In this document: one piece after another, positions 47,968-60,000 of the stretch
Layout of the letters: the number at the start of each line of letters is the position of its first letter
How positions within the stretch are numbered: position 1 is the first letter of the stretch
Origin: Hordeum vulgare subsp. vulgare
Taxonomy: Eukaryota > Streptophyta > Magnoliopsida > Poales > Poaceae
Length of the DNA: 64,000 nt
Direction: 5' to 3'
NCBI RefSeq assembly: GCF_904849725.1
Contig: NC_058522.1
Location: 336,355,029-336,419,028, forward strand
Translations under genes and position numbers: made by a program
Notes under the pieces: model-generated
Database searches by the model: none
What the model saw: only the letters and a program-made list of their open reading frames with translations
Told to the model about the DNA's origin: nothing

Positions 47968-48074
47968 TAACTAAAGATATAAAACAACTAATAAGAGAAA
48001 ATAAAAAATTACTTAGTGATAAAGCAAACAAGAACAGACGAGAATATTCACCCCACACTATTGCTCCCCGACAA

Positions 48075-48093
48075 CGGCGCTAGAAAAATGTCT
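48075..48093 (-). promoter_or_regulatory. Primer-site-like sequence of TGATA-family element
   Basis: Left of the LTR start TGATAACCC. On the minus strand the order is GGGTTATCA, AGACATTTTTC, then TAGCGCCGTTGTCGGGGA. The GCGCCGTTG-CGGGGA part is typical of LTR-element primer sites and sets the minus-strand orientation of the family. Confidence 0.65.
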
Positions 48094-49551
48094 TGATAAC
48101 CCACAAGTGTAGAGGATCATTTATAGCCTTTTTCGTTAAGTAACTGTGTCGAACCCAATGAGGAGCTAAACGTAGAACAAATATTCCCTCAAGTTCTATC
48201 GACCATCGATACAACTCTACGCACACTTAGCGTTTGCTTTACCTAATACAAGAATAAAACTATAAGTAATTTGCAAGAAAATAAATATCAACGAAATAAA
48301 TCTTAGGGGTTGTTTAGTAGAAAGATTTTTGTGTAACGCAAGAGAAATATTGTCCATAGGCAATTGAATATAACATGATAGATACTTGTCATGTGCAATG
48401 AGGGGGAGGCATACGCTAACACACTTTCCGTACTTGGATCATATGCACTTATGATTGGACCTCTAGCAAGCATCCACAAATACTATAAATCATTCAGGTA
48501 GACCCAACCATAGCATTAAACATCAAGTCCTCTTTATTCCCATACGCGCACAACTCCCTTACTTGGGTGTAAGTTTATGTCACTCTTGCCACCCACTATA
48601 AGCGAATCATGAACATGTTGCAAACCTTCTAGTGTGTACCCTTCACGTGTGCGCATTAAAGAAGGTACCTTAGGACAGCACCATATCAACACACAACTCA
48701 TATTCATAAAATTATATCACAATTAACCCGTAGGACAAAACGGATCTACTCAAACATCATAGGATAACCACATATCTTTGGGGAATAGTATGTAGTGTTG
48801 AGCACCATGTTTAAGTATAGAGTTACATCAGGAAAACAGGTGTTACACCGCTGCATAGAGGGGACAGAGTTGGCGTTGACGGCGACAAGATTGTTGATGT
48901 AGATCGCCATCACACTCCTTGCCCTGGTGGCACTACGGCGCCACCGGGAGAGAGGGGGAGAGAGCCCCATCCTTATTCTTCTTCCTTGACCTCCCCGCTA
49001 GATGGGAGGAGACTTCGCCCTCTGGTCCATGGTCTCCATGGCGATGGAGTGGCAGGAACCCCTCCGAGATTGGATCTCCCTCTCTATTCTCTTGTGTTTC
49101 GCACTCCTGTTTTAAGGCCCTTCGCCGTTTCTTAAATTACCGGAAATCCGTAATTCCGATCGGCCTGAAATTTTGAGCGGATTTTTATCCATAAATTAGC
49201 TTTCTTGCATCTGAAGAAGAGCCCCAAACGACTTAAGAGGTTCACACTAGACACCACCCGAGCACGACCTGGTATCTAGTGGAGGTCGCGGGCCTCCGTT
49301 TACGTTGATTCCTCCTCCCAAAAATCACATATATTCCAAAATAATTCTCCATAATTTTTTATCACGTTTGGAGTTCGGTTGATATGGATATTCTGCAAAA
49401 CAAAAAGCATGCAACAAATAGGAACTGCCACTTGTCAGTGGATCAATATGTTAGTCCAATAAATCACATAAAATGTTGCCAAAAATATATGAAAGTTGTA
49501 CAATATTGGCATGGAACAATAAAAAATTATAGATACAATGGAGACGTATCA
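48094..49551 (-). repeat. 5' LTR of TGATA-family element, copy 4
   Basis: 1458 bp, TGATAACCCACAAGTG to GAGACGTATCA. The minus strand opens TGATACGTCTCC and closes GTGGGTTATCA. It is accompanied by an adjoining internal region, unlike copies 2 and 3. Confidence 0.85.
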
Positions 49552-51389
49552 TGCACCAATTTTTACACACAATTCGTCATTACGTGCTTCCTTATATAGG
49601 GCTTTCTGCTCAAGGATTTCACATTTCTCCTTTTCCTCGGTAACGAGGGTTTCGAGTTCCTTATTAGAGGTGGTGTGCTTACTCACGATCTCCATAAGCA
49701 TAGGAAACATAATGATTTTCTTTCCTTTGAGAGAGCACATGACTTCCTTCATTTTAGCAAATATAACATCACTTATTTCATATTCATGATCATGATCTTC
49801 TGCATCAAGATATTCATCACTAGATGTGGCAGAGGAAAATAGAGGAGGGTTAGGTCATGGAGTTACCTTCACTTTGTCCGAAGGTGTTTGTGTCGCATCA
49901 TCTTCTACCTCTCCCTTTGCCATGAGACATTTGTGTGCGTTACCCTTGCAGTCTTTCATGTAGTTGTAAGTGACAACATCACCACTTTTGTTGACAAGTC
50001 TTAGTGTGATTTGAGTGTCTTGGGCTACGCGTGCAACACCCCCAACATCATCGGGGTCGGATTCATGTTGAGAAACCATTGCCTTCCCATCTCTCTTCCT
50101 GGATTTGGAGTTTAATGGGTTGGGCAACTTCTTGTTTACAAAAGTCTTCACATTTTTTGGTTTGCCTTCTATCTTCTCATAGGGACACTCGTTTGAGAAG
50201 TGGTTGGTTTCTTTACAATTGTAGAAAGTCCTTATTTTCTTCTTTTGGAATCTTCCCTTGAATTTTCCTGCACTAAACTTCCTCACAGAGAGGGACATGT
50301 GTTCATATGAGAGCTCATCATCTGATGCATCTTCATAACCTTCTTCTTAATATTCCTCTTATACTTTTGTAACATTATCATCCCTCACATGCTTGTCCTT
50401 CAAGTCAAGATTTGTCTTGGGTGATGAGGATCCATGCATGGCAAGACGTCTTGTAGCATTGGCTTTTGATTCTTCGAATAATTGGAAGGTTGAAATGGAA
50501 TCATTGGGAGACATGTCCTTAAAACCATGATCTCTTCTTATGTCCCATACCATTTGATGGTGATATGGAGCAAGAGCATTTAGCAGTTTATCAACAAGAA
50601 ACTGTTTGGTCAAGTTGAATCCATCTTGGCTCTTGTCACAATCATATGCTTCTATGTCGGCAACAAGTGTCATCAGTCTCTCAAGAAGATGCTTGGGGTT
50701 CTCACCTTTCTCCATGCAGAAATATTGTAATGCCCCTTTTGTAATCTCATACGGTGCAAGACAAAGAGAGCATGTTCCCGTCTTGGTCATCACAATGCTA
50801 TCCCAAAGTTCTTTTGCATTTCATAGGTGAATGTAGGGCCTTTTCTACTTGTCAGACATGCCCTTTCTTCTGAGCATGATCGCGGTGTCATTGAGGTGCT
50901 TGTCACATACTTCACCTAGTGTGAGATCCTTGGGGTTCATGGGGTTGTAACCTTTCTCCAAGATCTCCAGCATCTCATCGTTGGGAAACCTAAGATGATC
51001 ATGCATACCAACTCTCCACAAAGAAAAATTGACAGTGTCATTAAGTAAAGGAGGATTTCCCCCAACATTATACTTAGGTTTCTCCACTCTAGGTTTTGCA
51101 TATAGCCATGAAACACTGGTGTTGTTATAAACTTGAGGTTGTTGTCCAAATTAGGGAGAGATGCATTTGGTTGTTTTATCACACCAATTGGGCTCTCCAA
51201 TGGTGGAGTTTTTGCACCTAATGCATCCAACCTCATTTTGACCAAAGCCTCAATGGAAGAATCATGTTCCTCTTTCTTCTTAGCAAGGGCCCATTCAAGA
51301 TCCTCATCAGTGAAGGATCTACTTTCATCCATGGATGAAGATCCTCTCTCAAGAGGAAGTGCAATCAAAGGGTTCCCATCCTTATCCAT
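49552..51389 (-). pseudogene. Sirevirus-like gag, broken
   Basis: Gag starts at ATG 51389 (MDKDGNPLIALPLE). The first segment has the EDLEWALAKKKEEHDSS helix. The frame shifts near 51070 into NFSLWRVGMHDHLRF (typical start of the copia UBN2 gag domain), with a stop at 50845. The next segment (50793-50359) has GEVC-downstream helices, ENPKHLLERLMTLVADIE and LFEESKAN. After stops near 50355 the last segment (50298-49855) has a zinc knuckle with its first Cys pair altered (FYNCKETNHFSNECP). A coiled-coil-like ELETLVTEEKEKCEILEQK piece follows to 49552, where coding is cut. Confidence 0.78.
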
Positions 51390-51443
51390 CTCGCTCTAGG
51401 GCGGTTAAGCCACATGATTAGAGCACGAGGCTCAGGTACCTAT

Positions 51444-53766
51444 TGAAAAGGATCGAGATGGACCTAGAGGGGGTGAATAGGTACAATTGCCATTTTTAGT
51501 TTTTACTTAGCAATTTTAGGCAATGATGTGGAATATGAACTTTAGACTAACAATTGCAATGGTGATAAGGTGACAAGTATGATATACAAGTTAAGAACCT
51601 AACTAGATAAACAAACCTTAATATGGAAATAGATTAAGCAGGTAAGGAGACAAGTAAGCACAAGTAAGGAGCTAGGGTTAGGAATAGCTGCAACTCCAAG
51701 AGAGGAGGATGTATCCCGATGTTCACTTCCTTGGAGGGAAGCTACGTCACCATTTAGAGAGGTGGATGTTACCACGAAGGCTCACCAACGCCACGAAGTC
51801 TCACCCTATTCTCTCCTTGAGATAACACCACGAAGGCGTTTCTCAACCACTAGTGGTAGGCCTTGAGGTGGCCTCCAAACGCACAAACTTTCCGGGGGAA
51901 ATCACAATGAACAATTCCTCACCAGAGTACTCCTACTGCCTAGGAGTCTCCAACCTCCAAGTGTAACAAGATTCAAAATGAAAACAAAGGGGATTCAAAT
52001 TTTCCTTTGGTGCATGTGTAGATTAGGCGCTCCTCCTTCAGTCCTCGAAAGATCAAGAGCTTTGGTTGGCTAAGGAGGGAGAACTTCAAGAAATCAAGGT
52101 CTGAAAATGGTGGTGAGAGAAAGTGAAGTCGTCCAATTCTTTATGGGGAAGAAGAAGACTATTTATAGGTGGGGACTAAATCCACCTGTTGGAGCCAGAT
52201 TCCAGCAAAGACCGGAAGTTCCGGTGATACCCGAAAGTTCCAAGCAACAGAAATTCCGGCCAAGTTCCGATCAGGTTCTAGGCTAACCACAAAGTTTATC
52301 TCCTCCTTGGGGTACCCCTGAAGCTCCTAGGGCTGTGGACGGAAGTTCCGCGGCCCGGAAGTTCTGGCAAGACCGAAAGTTCCGGGGTACGGAAGTTCTG
52401 GCCAGGTTTCGGTAAGGTTTCGGGCAGAATAGAGAGGTTGCACAAAAGTGCAGTTTTTCTGGGTGACTCACAAGCTTCCCGGAATCATCCGAGACCTTCT
52501 GGTCCCTGGAAGTTCTAGACGTCCCAGAAGATTCAGCTTTATCGGAATCATTGCATGACTATACAATTCAGACCTCCTTTTAGAATTAGTTGTCACATCA
52601 TATGTGTACGTGAAGTTGAATCCGAGGTGTTTTCATGATGCACCCCCTCTTAATAGGGTGACTCTCCTAAGGACTCAAGAAAGAATAAAACATTATGGCA
52701 CAAGCTTTTTTCTTTTTCCTATAGATGGAGGATAACCATCCATGCTTCACTTCAGATTTGACGGTGTTGTTTACACTAGAGCATGTGGTTAGAAACACAA
52801 ATGAAATTGTCATAGATGTCAAAAACTGTTAAGGGCAAGAATGCACTTTCATCCTCAACACTCAATCACTCTCACACAGATTTGGCTTCGGTAGAAGAGA
52901 TTGATTGGTTGGAAAGCAACTTGGGTAGGCTAGAAATCAAGATTCAAATGGTAGGATTGGAATATCTTGATCTTAACACATGATTAGGTGGCTCTTTGTC
53001 TCGTAAAAATGGATATCGCAAGTGTTTCTGTGTTTTGAGTATTTCCTCTACAAATGAGAGGTGGTGGAGGGTTATATATAGGCATCTCCAGAAATCCAAC
53101 CATTACAGCATTATTGCCCAACTTGGTGAAACTTTGTGGCACCGACTAGTGCAAAATGTGGAAACTTTTGTCTTTTCGGTGAGACCGATATATAATTCTC
53201 GATGGTACTGATATGGGTGTCCTAGGTAGCTTCCAAATCTCGGTAAGACCAATTTCCAAAACTCGGAAATTCCAATTCTTGAAAATGGCTAACCAGAAAT
53301 TTGGTCACTGATTTCGGTTGCACTGAATAGAATGTTGGTGTCACCGAGATGCTAGGGTTTGGTATGGGATCTGTGTGGTCGAAAACTCGGTAGGGCCGAA
53401 TGGAAAGTTGGTGGCACAAAATTTTGGACTTTGTGCATTTTGTCAAAATATTTGTGGGAAAATTTCATGAGCATTTTTGGTGGCTATCTCTAAGCACTCG
53501 AACAACGAGATCATCTTAGTCACCTCATCCCCTTTTAATAGTATTGTCTGTCCTATGGACTCAAATGTGATTTCTCACAAAATATATATTGTAGAGTCTT
53601 CAAGCTTGTTGCCGATAGATGTCCTTACATCTAGGGGTTCTCCTCACAATACTTATCCAATGCATCTTTGAATTTTTATAAAATATACTAGATAGAATCA
53701 TTAGTTCAATGACACATATTGTGTTTTTAATTACCAAAACCACATCAGGGAGAAGTTGTTCTTTCA
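51444..53766 (-). repeat. Sirevirus-like LTR, 2323 bp
   Basis: Ends are TGAAAAGG and TTCTTTCA. On the minus strand it follows a purine tract AAAAAGGGGGAGAT and is followed by ATAGGTACCTGAGCC, similar to an initiator-Met primer site. Both junctions are as expected for a 3' LTR on one side and a 5' LTR on the other, yet there is only one LTR. It contains a cluster of GGAAGTTCC motifs. Confidence 0.8.
52196..52515. repeat. Cluster of GGAAGTTCCGG-like near-palindromes
   Basis: About nine copies or close variants (CCGGAAGTTCCGG, CCGAAAGTTCC, CGGAAGTTCTGG, CTGGAAGTTCTAG) in 320 bp of the Sirevirus-like LTR, irregularly spaced. A looser related series (CTCGGTAAGACC, CTCGGAAATTCC) follows at 53170-53400. 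Confidence 0.8.
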
Positions 53767-53782
53767 ATCTCCCCCTTTTTGG
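53767..53782 (-). promoter_or_regulatory. Sirevirus-like polypurine tract
   Basis: On the minus strand CCAAAAAGGGGGAGAT precedes the LTR start TGAAAGAAC. It identifies this side as the end of an internal region. Confidence 0.75.
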
Positions 53783-54249
53783 TAATTGATGACAACATAT
53801 AGATCAAAGCTTCTACATAAGATATAATCAAGGAATAGCATCGTCGCTTTAAGAAGTATGTGATTAGCAAGAGCTCCCCCTAAATTTGTGCATTATTTTA
53901 AATTTGCATTTGAATGCACATGCATAATAGATTAGGAGCATGGGTCACTCTTCCATGTCACATACAACTTGGTGGTGTGCATGAATGATATGAATGAATA
54001 GTAATGCACATTACACCAATCAAATGGGTGAATGATCATCAGATGGATAGATCAAAGGATATGAAATAATAGCATCAACAGTCAAAGCGTATGATCAAAC
54101 ACAATAAAGTTTTAAGACATCCAAAAGACCAAATGTTTTTGAAAACCAAAGAGAGCGATAAAAACAACACACACACTCTCTCTCTAGAAGCCCTTTTGAT
54201 CTATACACTTCTCCCCCTTTGGTAACAAGTTACCAAAAAGGTCAAAAGT

Positions 54250-55419
54250 CTAGAACAAAGCGTAGCTCTGGGCTCGATCACCTCCGGTAGCAGTTGATGG
54301 AGTCGATGGGAGAGCATGAGCAAAGGCTTCAGCAGATGTCCTATGAGGTGGTGATGTAAACACTGGAGGTGCAGGAGCTGGTGGAGCGGATGGAGTTGAT
54401 GCTTGGGCCGATGAAGTCGGTGTGGACTCCAGAACAGTCATAGCTGCAGATCTGGTCTGGGTCCTAAACTGAGTGGTTGTTCGGAGAGACATATCATCAT
54501 CACCACCACTACTGGAGCCAGGAGTGTGCACTGCATCAACTTCATGCTTCAACTGATTGAGAGTGCTTGTTAACCATGTCACATTGACATCAAGGTCATG
54601 GAATTTTGTTTCCACGATCCTATCGAGACTCTTCTGATTCAGCACGATGTCAGTAATGTTCTTTTCCATCCCTTGTAGATCCCAATAATAAACGCCATTT
54701 GGTTCTCTCTCGTCCTCAACTGTGGAGTTCTAGCTGCCTCTGCCTCTGCCTCAGCATGTATCTCTACCTATGATGTAGATGGACTAGGGTGGCTGGGGTC
54801 CATCACAACTTCATTATCTTCAAAGTCTGGCTGGAGTGGCAGGTGTCGACGATCAAGCAGATATACATTCTTCCCAATCTTGGAATTGATCAACATATGA
54901 ATAGATGGTGCATATCCGCAGGATCTCTTCTGATCAGTAGCAGTCCTTCCGATTGTCTCAGTATAAGGTCGATTACTCTAATCCTGGTGTGGGTCTCTAT
55001 ATGGTGCATCGTATTTATAGAATACGCCTTGATCATCTTATCATCACCTGATTTGGGCATCGACGTTTACCTCATAATGATGTTGGTCGTGGGTATTCCT
55101 GCTTGTAGGAAATTGACAGAGCCAAGCTTGTGAGTCTTCAGGTAGTTCTGGGCACTGGGTTATACATGTTGTCCATTGAATTGTGATTCATCTTAGCCTC
55201 ATTATAAACATCCAAGCCACCCTCTAGTGCCTTTGGGGCACGTAAGATGCTTGCCCACTCATCCACTGTTGATTGATATCTATTGCCGTCAGTCATCCAT
55301 ATAATCCTACCTAAGATGGTTACCCACTCCTCCTCCTCAACCTCCTCAACCTCCTCATCCTCCTCCTCAACCTCAACCTCCTCCTCCTCCAGATCCACTA
55401 CATCTGAAGGTAGCCCCAC
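54250..55419 (-). pseudogene. Sirevirus-like additional (env-like) ORF, broken
   Basis: The N-terminal part 55419-55138 has a long Glu/Val acidic run (residues ~9-33), then WVTILGRIIWMTDGNRYQS, VDEWASILRAPKAL and NSMDNMYNPVP. The middle (55137-54670) is out of frame. The C-terminal part 54669-54250 has a coiled-coil-like start (NQKSLDRIVETKFHDLDVN), then a Ser/Thr/Pro/Ala-rich tail ending at 54250. Sireviruses often carry such an extra ORF between pol and the 3' LTR; its role is unknown. I see no clear signal peptide or membrane segment. Confidence 0.65.
55318..55395. repeat. Imperfect (CCT)n/(AGG)n tract
   Basis: CTCCTCCTCAACCTCCTCAACC and similar; on the minus strand it encodes the Glu run of the env-like ORF. 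Confidence 0.85.
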
Positions 55420-55586
55420 GGTGCTCTAGAGTTAGAAAGTGGCAGCAAGGGGGGCATAACATTGTCGAAGAGTGTGAGAGAAAAGGCTGACAATCTCGGG
55501 TGGTGGCACAAAGAGGGAGGAGGTGGATGTGCTAGGGTTGGGGGACGCCTGCTGGCTTAAAAATAGCCAGATTTGGCCTCGGGCGG

Positions 55587-55775
55587 TGAAACTTCTCCAA
55601 CGTATCTATAGTTTTTTGTTGTTCCATGCAATTATATTATCATCCTAGGATACTTTTTGGGTCATAATTCACCAATTTATATTTTTTTTGTGCACTAACC
55701 TATTAACCCAGTGTCGAGTGCCATTTGTTATTTTCTACGTGTTTTTTGTTTTTCAGTTTTTTTATACTTGTGATA
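55587..55775 (+). repeat. LTR start fragment related to TGATA family, plus sense
   Basis: TGAAACTTCTCCAACGTATC resembles the minus-strand opening TGATACGTCTCC of the TGATA LTRs, but here on the plus strand. It continues with TTGTTGTTCCATGC and AACCTATTAACCC and loses homology near 55775. Confidence 0.6.
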
Positions 55776-56279
55776 TGCGTTGGGTTTTTCATAAAGAGGA
55801 ACGGGTTATCGTAGCACAATGTGGGTAAGTATTTCCCTCAGTTATGAAACCAAGGTTTATTGAACCAATAGTAATATCAACAAAAATTGTATTCAGCGGC
55901 TGCACACAAAAGAACAAACAACTTCCACCCAACGCGGACAAGAGGGTTGTTAATCCCATTGGTATCGTTAGTTGCAAGCAAGTGAGATGTGTAGATAATT
56001 GAAGATGGTTGTAAATTACAAAATAAAATGAAAACAAGTAAATGGCAGCACGGTATTGAAGGTTTTGTAAATATATGGCCATAGTTTTCCTTAGTGGCAT
56101 CTCTACGGTGGTTAAACAAATTACTGTTGGGAAATTGGTAGAAAAGTGGATAGTTATGTGATATTCACGGCAATGATCATGTGTATATAGGCATCACGTC
56201 CATAAACAAATAGGTCGACTCCTGCCTGCACCTATTACTATTACTCCACTAATCGACCGCTATCCAGCATGCATCTAGT
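55776..56279. repeat. Unclassified LTR-element debris
   Basis: Contains AAGTATTTCCCTCAG followed by ACCAAGG, then a stretch ending GACCGCTATCCAGCATGC. Both recall abundant Triticeae LTR-element sequence in inverted orientation relative to 55587. No coding. It ends where copia E's LTR starts (TCTAG would be E's left target duplication). Confidence 0.5.
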
Positions 56280-57010
56280 GTTGGAAATATGCCCTAGAGG
56301 CAATGATAAAATAGTTATTATTATATTTCCTGTTTCAAGATAATCGTTTATTATCCATGCTATAATTGTATTGAATGATAACATAGATACATGTGTGGAT
56401 ACATAGACAAAACAATGTCCCTAGCAAGCCTCTAGTTGGCTAGCCAGTTGATCAAGGATAGTCAAGGTTTTCTGACTATATGCAAGTGTTGTCACTTGAT
56501 AACTGGATCACATCATTAGGAGAATCATGTGATGGACTAGACCCAAACTATGAACATCGCATGTGATCGTGTCAATTTGTTGCTATTGTTTTCTGCGTGT
56601 CAAGTATTTATTCCTATGACCATGAAATCATATAACTCATTGGCACTGGAGCAATACCTTGTGTGCATCAAACGTCACAACGTAACTCGGTGACTATAAA
56701 GGTGCTCTACAGGTATCTCCGAAGGTGTCCGTTGAGTTAGTATGGATCAAGATTGGGATTTGTCACTCCGTGTGACGGAGAGGTTTCTCGGGGGCCACTC
56801 GGTAATACAACATCACAAACAAGCCTTGCAAGCAATGTGACTAAGTGTAAGTCACGGGATCTTGTATTATGGAACGAGTAAAGAGACTTGTCGGTAACGA
56901 GATTGAAATAGGTACGCGGATACCGACGATCGAATCTCGGGCAAGTAAAATACCGAAGGACAAAGGGAATGACATACGAGATTATATGAATCCTTGGCAT
57001 GAAGGTTCAG
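56280..57010 (+). repeat. 5' LTR of copia element E, first part
   Basis: TGTTGGAAATATGCCCTAG to GGCATGAAGGTTCAG, co-linear with the first ~735 bp of C's and D's LTRs. Interrupted at 57010 by a Ty3/gypsy LTR. Confidence 0.9.
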
Positions 57011-60000
57011 TGTCAGGACCCCGATCCTAAGCCATAGGAATCCATCCTGTAACACATCACATCCCTTTGCGGTCTCACGCACGGTTATCCCCACGGTTGC
57101 AGCCTTACCTTAGCCAGCACCGTTTGCGCCTTTTGACTCGCGTATGCAATTGTGTCTCTAGCATTCCGATGTCAAAGAACCCGGGTCGACATGTCTAGTC
57201 GTAAACTCAAGTGGCAGTTCCGTACAGGGACATGCATACATGACCCAGCAAAGCAGGTGTCGGTCATCAGCGAGTGTAGACGAGTCATAGCAAGCTAGAA
57301 GGACTGCATTACACCGCGTGACATTTCCCCAAAGGGACAGACACAACAACTAAGAAGGACACATGCTGGTCAACCAATGTGTTCGGAGCAATAGCGAACT
57401 ACCATGGCTCGGTGGAAACACAAAGGGGCATTTCCCCATAAGGAGTGCTACTAAGGCATACGACTAGGTGTTCGAACCCCATGCATATCAAGTACAAAAC
57501 ACGTATGCATGGCATACCTGATATTCATAGATACATCGATGGCATCACCACATAACCATAAACATACAAACTTTATTTAGAAGGCTCGGAAGAGCCTCAC
57601 ACATAATATTACACAGATAGTTCTAGATAACTTCAAGTTAACTTAACTAAAACTTGCGAACTGAGTGCGTAACCGTGACTGTCTATTTCGTGAGTTCCTT
57701 CTCCGATCGAGGACACGGTGGGGTTATGTCTGACGTAGGTAGGTGTTCAGGATCATTCATTTGATCATCAGTAGTCACGTCCGCTATGCGTAGATCTTCC
57801 CCCTCTTATTTCTTGTACTCGTAAGTTTAGCCACCAAATATATGCTTAATCGCTTGCTGCAGCCTCACCACTTAACCATACCTCACCCATTAAGCTTTGC
57901 TTGTCTTGATACCTTTGGAAATGAGATTACTGAGTCCCCTGTGGCTCACAGATTACTACAACACCAGTTGCAGGTACAGGTAAAGGTTACTTGACGCGAG
58001 CGCATTGATTGTTCATTTGGAGTTGCTTCTTCTTCTTCTTCATCGATCTAGGATGGGTTCCAGGCCGACAACGTGGGATAGAAAGGATGGGCGTCTTTCT
58101 TCTTTTCTCGTTTGTTTTCGTCCGTAGTCGGACCCTTCTCTTCTTCATGATGATTATGTATTGTACTAATGTGACTCTGATGTAGCTTGTGGCATGTGTA
58201 AGCCAATTCTTTATATCTCTCCTTTTCAGTACATGTACTTGTAATGATATCCATTCTTGCGAAACGACGAGATGCGCTTCTATCCCTGATGAGGCCCTCG
58301 TGCCAAATTGAGGATAGGATCGCATCTTGGGCGTGACAGATAGGGGTCTCATGACCCATCATCACAAGTCATTCAAACAAGTCTTACAAACTAGTGGAAG
58401 ATTAAAAGTGTCTAAGTACAGACAGATGGAAAGGTAAAAGGCACATGGCCTGACTATCTACAGACCCAACCTAGGGCCAGATTGTAGCTGGGACACCAGC
58501 TACTCGTCGTCGTCAACGTCTAGATAGAACCCACCATTAGGTTCATTAACAACCTCTGCAACAATTTATTCAGCAAACGTGAGTACAAAAGTACTCAGCA
58601 AGACTTTAGAATAATCTATCTACTCATGCAACGTATCAACAACGGGTTGTTGGGTTTCAAGCAGAAAGCCAGCTTTGACTCTCGGCTAGACAAAACTACA
58701 TTTTAAAATAGTTTTGACAACTTTGATTTCTCGCACACGAGTCCACTAACTCCACAACAATACACCATCAAGGATTCATTCCGTCTCCCTACGGAAATGC
58801 CATCCACGACACTCACGCTTATCTTGATAATTTTATGAGTAGCCATTATAGTTGTCTATGAACAACATATGTTTCCAAGTAGTCCATATCCGCGGACGCG
58901 GCTATTTGAATAGATCATAACCCTGCAGGGGTGTACTTCTTCACACACACTCGCACCACTTATCGCTATGTGCACGTCATGCACCTCGGCAACCTTCAAG
59001 CGGAAGCCCAGCGAGGGAGTCGGCCACGACCGTTAACCACACTAATACCTAGTCCAGGTTTATCGCCTATCTGAGGGTAACCCGCACGGAAGTCTGGCCG
59101 AGGTTTCCGCCACGGCCCCAAACGATGTGCGCAGGGTTCCCAAGCCCACCATCCGGGTGTCACTTGGTACACCGTGCCACTGCCTACCACTTCATAGCCC
59201 ACCTCTAAGGTCATCACAATGCACGGCCTCCAGCATGACTATAAACACCAGAAACTACTTCCGACTCCTGGACTGAATACTAGGCGATTAATAAGTCGAG
59301 CGGGGTCATATTTCAGCGCCCAACATGTGGTAGTATCTCGTCTTGGATTACATACACGGAACTCAGTTCCTAAGGACGGTTCCAATGAAACAACCCGCCA
59401 TGTACTCCTACATAGCCTTTCACCGGTACCTTTACCAAACCAGGTTCAACACACAACCTTAGTAACTGAACACATTCTCACGATCATGTTCATCACCCAG
59501 ATGACAGACCAAACACAATTCTAAGCATAGTATGCATAGCAGGATAAGACACATCATGGCTCAAGCATCTACCAGGTATGCTAGGTTGCAAGCTTTAGCT
59601 AATTACTGTGACAAAGACAGGTCATGCAAAGGAATGGGTTCAACTAACGTGATAAAGGCATTTGAAGCATTTTGACCTAATGCAATATATAAGAGCAGGA
59701 GCGATAACATGGGATTTATCAGGATGATCAAAATTGTTGCTTGCCTTGTTGCTCAGCAGAGGGGAGATATCCGTCAGTCGGATAATCAGTCGTATCCGGA
59801 GGGGCGGGGCCTACCGAATAACAACATACAATTAATAACAATCATACGCAACAATCTTGATGCATGAACATGACATGAAATGAAGGTTGATATGTTTCAA
59901 TGTGGTTGGTGAAACCTTAGTTTACATCTGGTTTGAGATCCAAATTCAAATATTATTTGAAATGGCATATTCATCTTAATCATTTAATTGATTTGACCTC

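Larger units (their letters stand above)
44665..49551 (-). mobile_element. TGATA-family LTR retrotransposon: 5' LTR and part of internal region
   Basis: On the minus strand: LTR 48094-49551, primer site just left of it, a short leader, a decayed ORF for an acidic protein (about 47967-46628), then non-coding sequence to 44665 where copia D interrupts. The LTR ends tie it to the solo LTRs at 1, 5463 and 7512. No gag, RT, integrase or RNase H motif is visible in the 3.4 kb of internal sequence, so it looks non-autonomous, although the rest of the element is missing. It sits in the gag region of a Sirevirus-like element (TGCAC at 49552 would be one target duplication). Confidence 0.78.
49552..55586 (-). 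mobile_element. Sirevirus-like copia remnant arranged internal-LTR-internal
   Basis: On the minus strand the order is the env-like ORF region (55419-54250), purine tract (53782-53767), LTR (53766-51444), primer-site region, then gag (51389-49552). So one LTR is preceded by the 3' end of an element and followed by the 5' start of an element. The gag type and the extra Glu-rich ORF after pol fit Sireviruses such as Triticeae Maximus (family recognition, not verified). The left end is cut by the TGATA-family element at 49551, the right by LTR debris at 55587. Confidence 0.72.

Noticed and set aside
54789..55133. 114-residue plus-strand ORF
   Set aside because: Antisense to the decayed Sirevirus-like env-like region; no domain on the plus strand.
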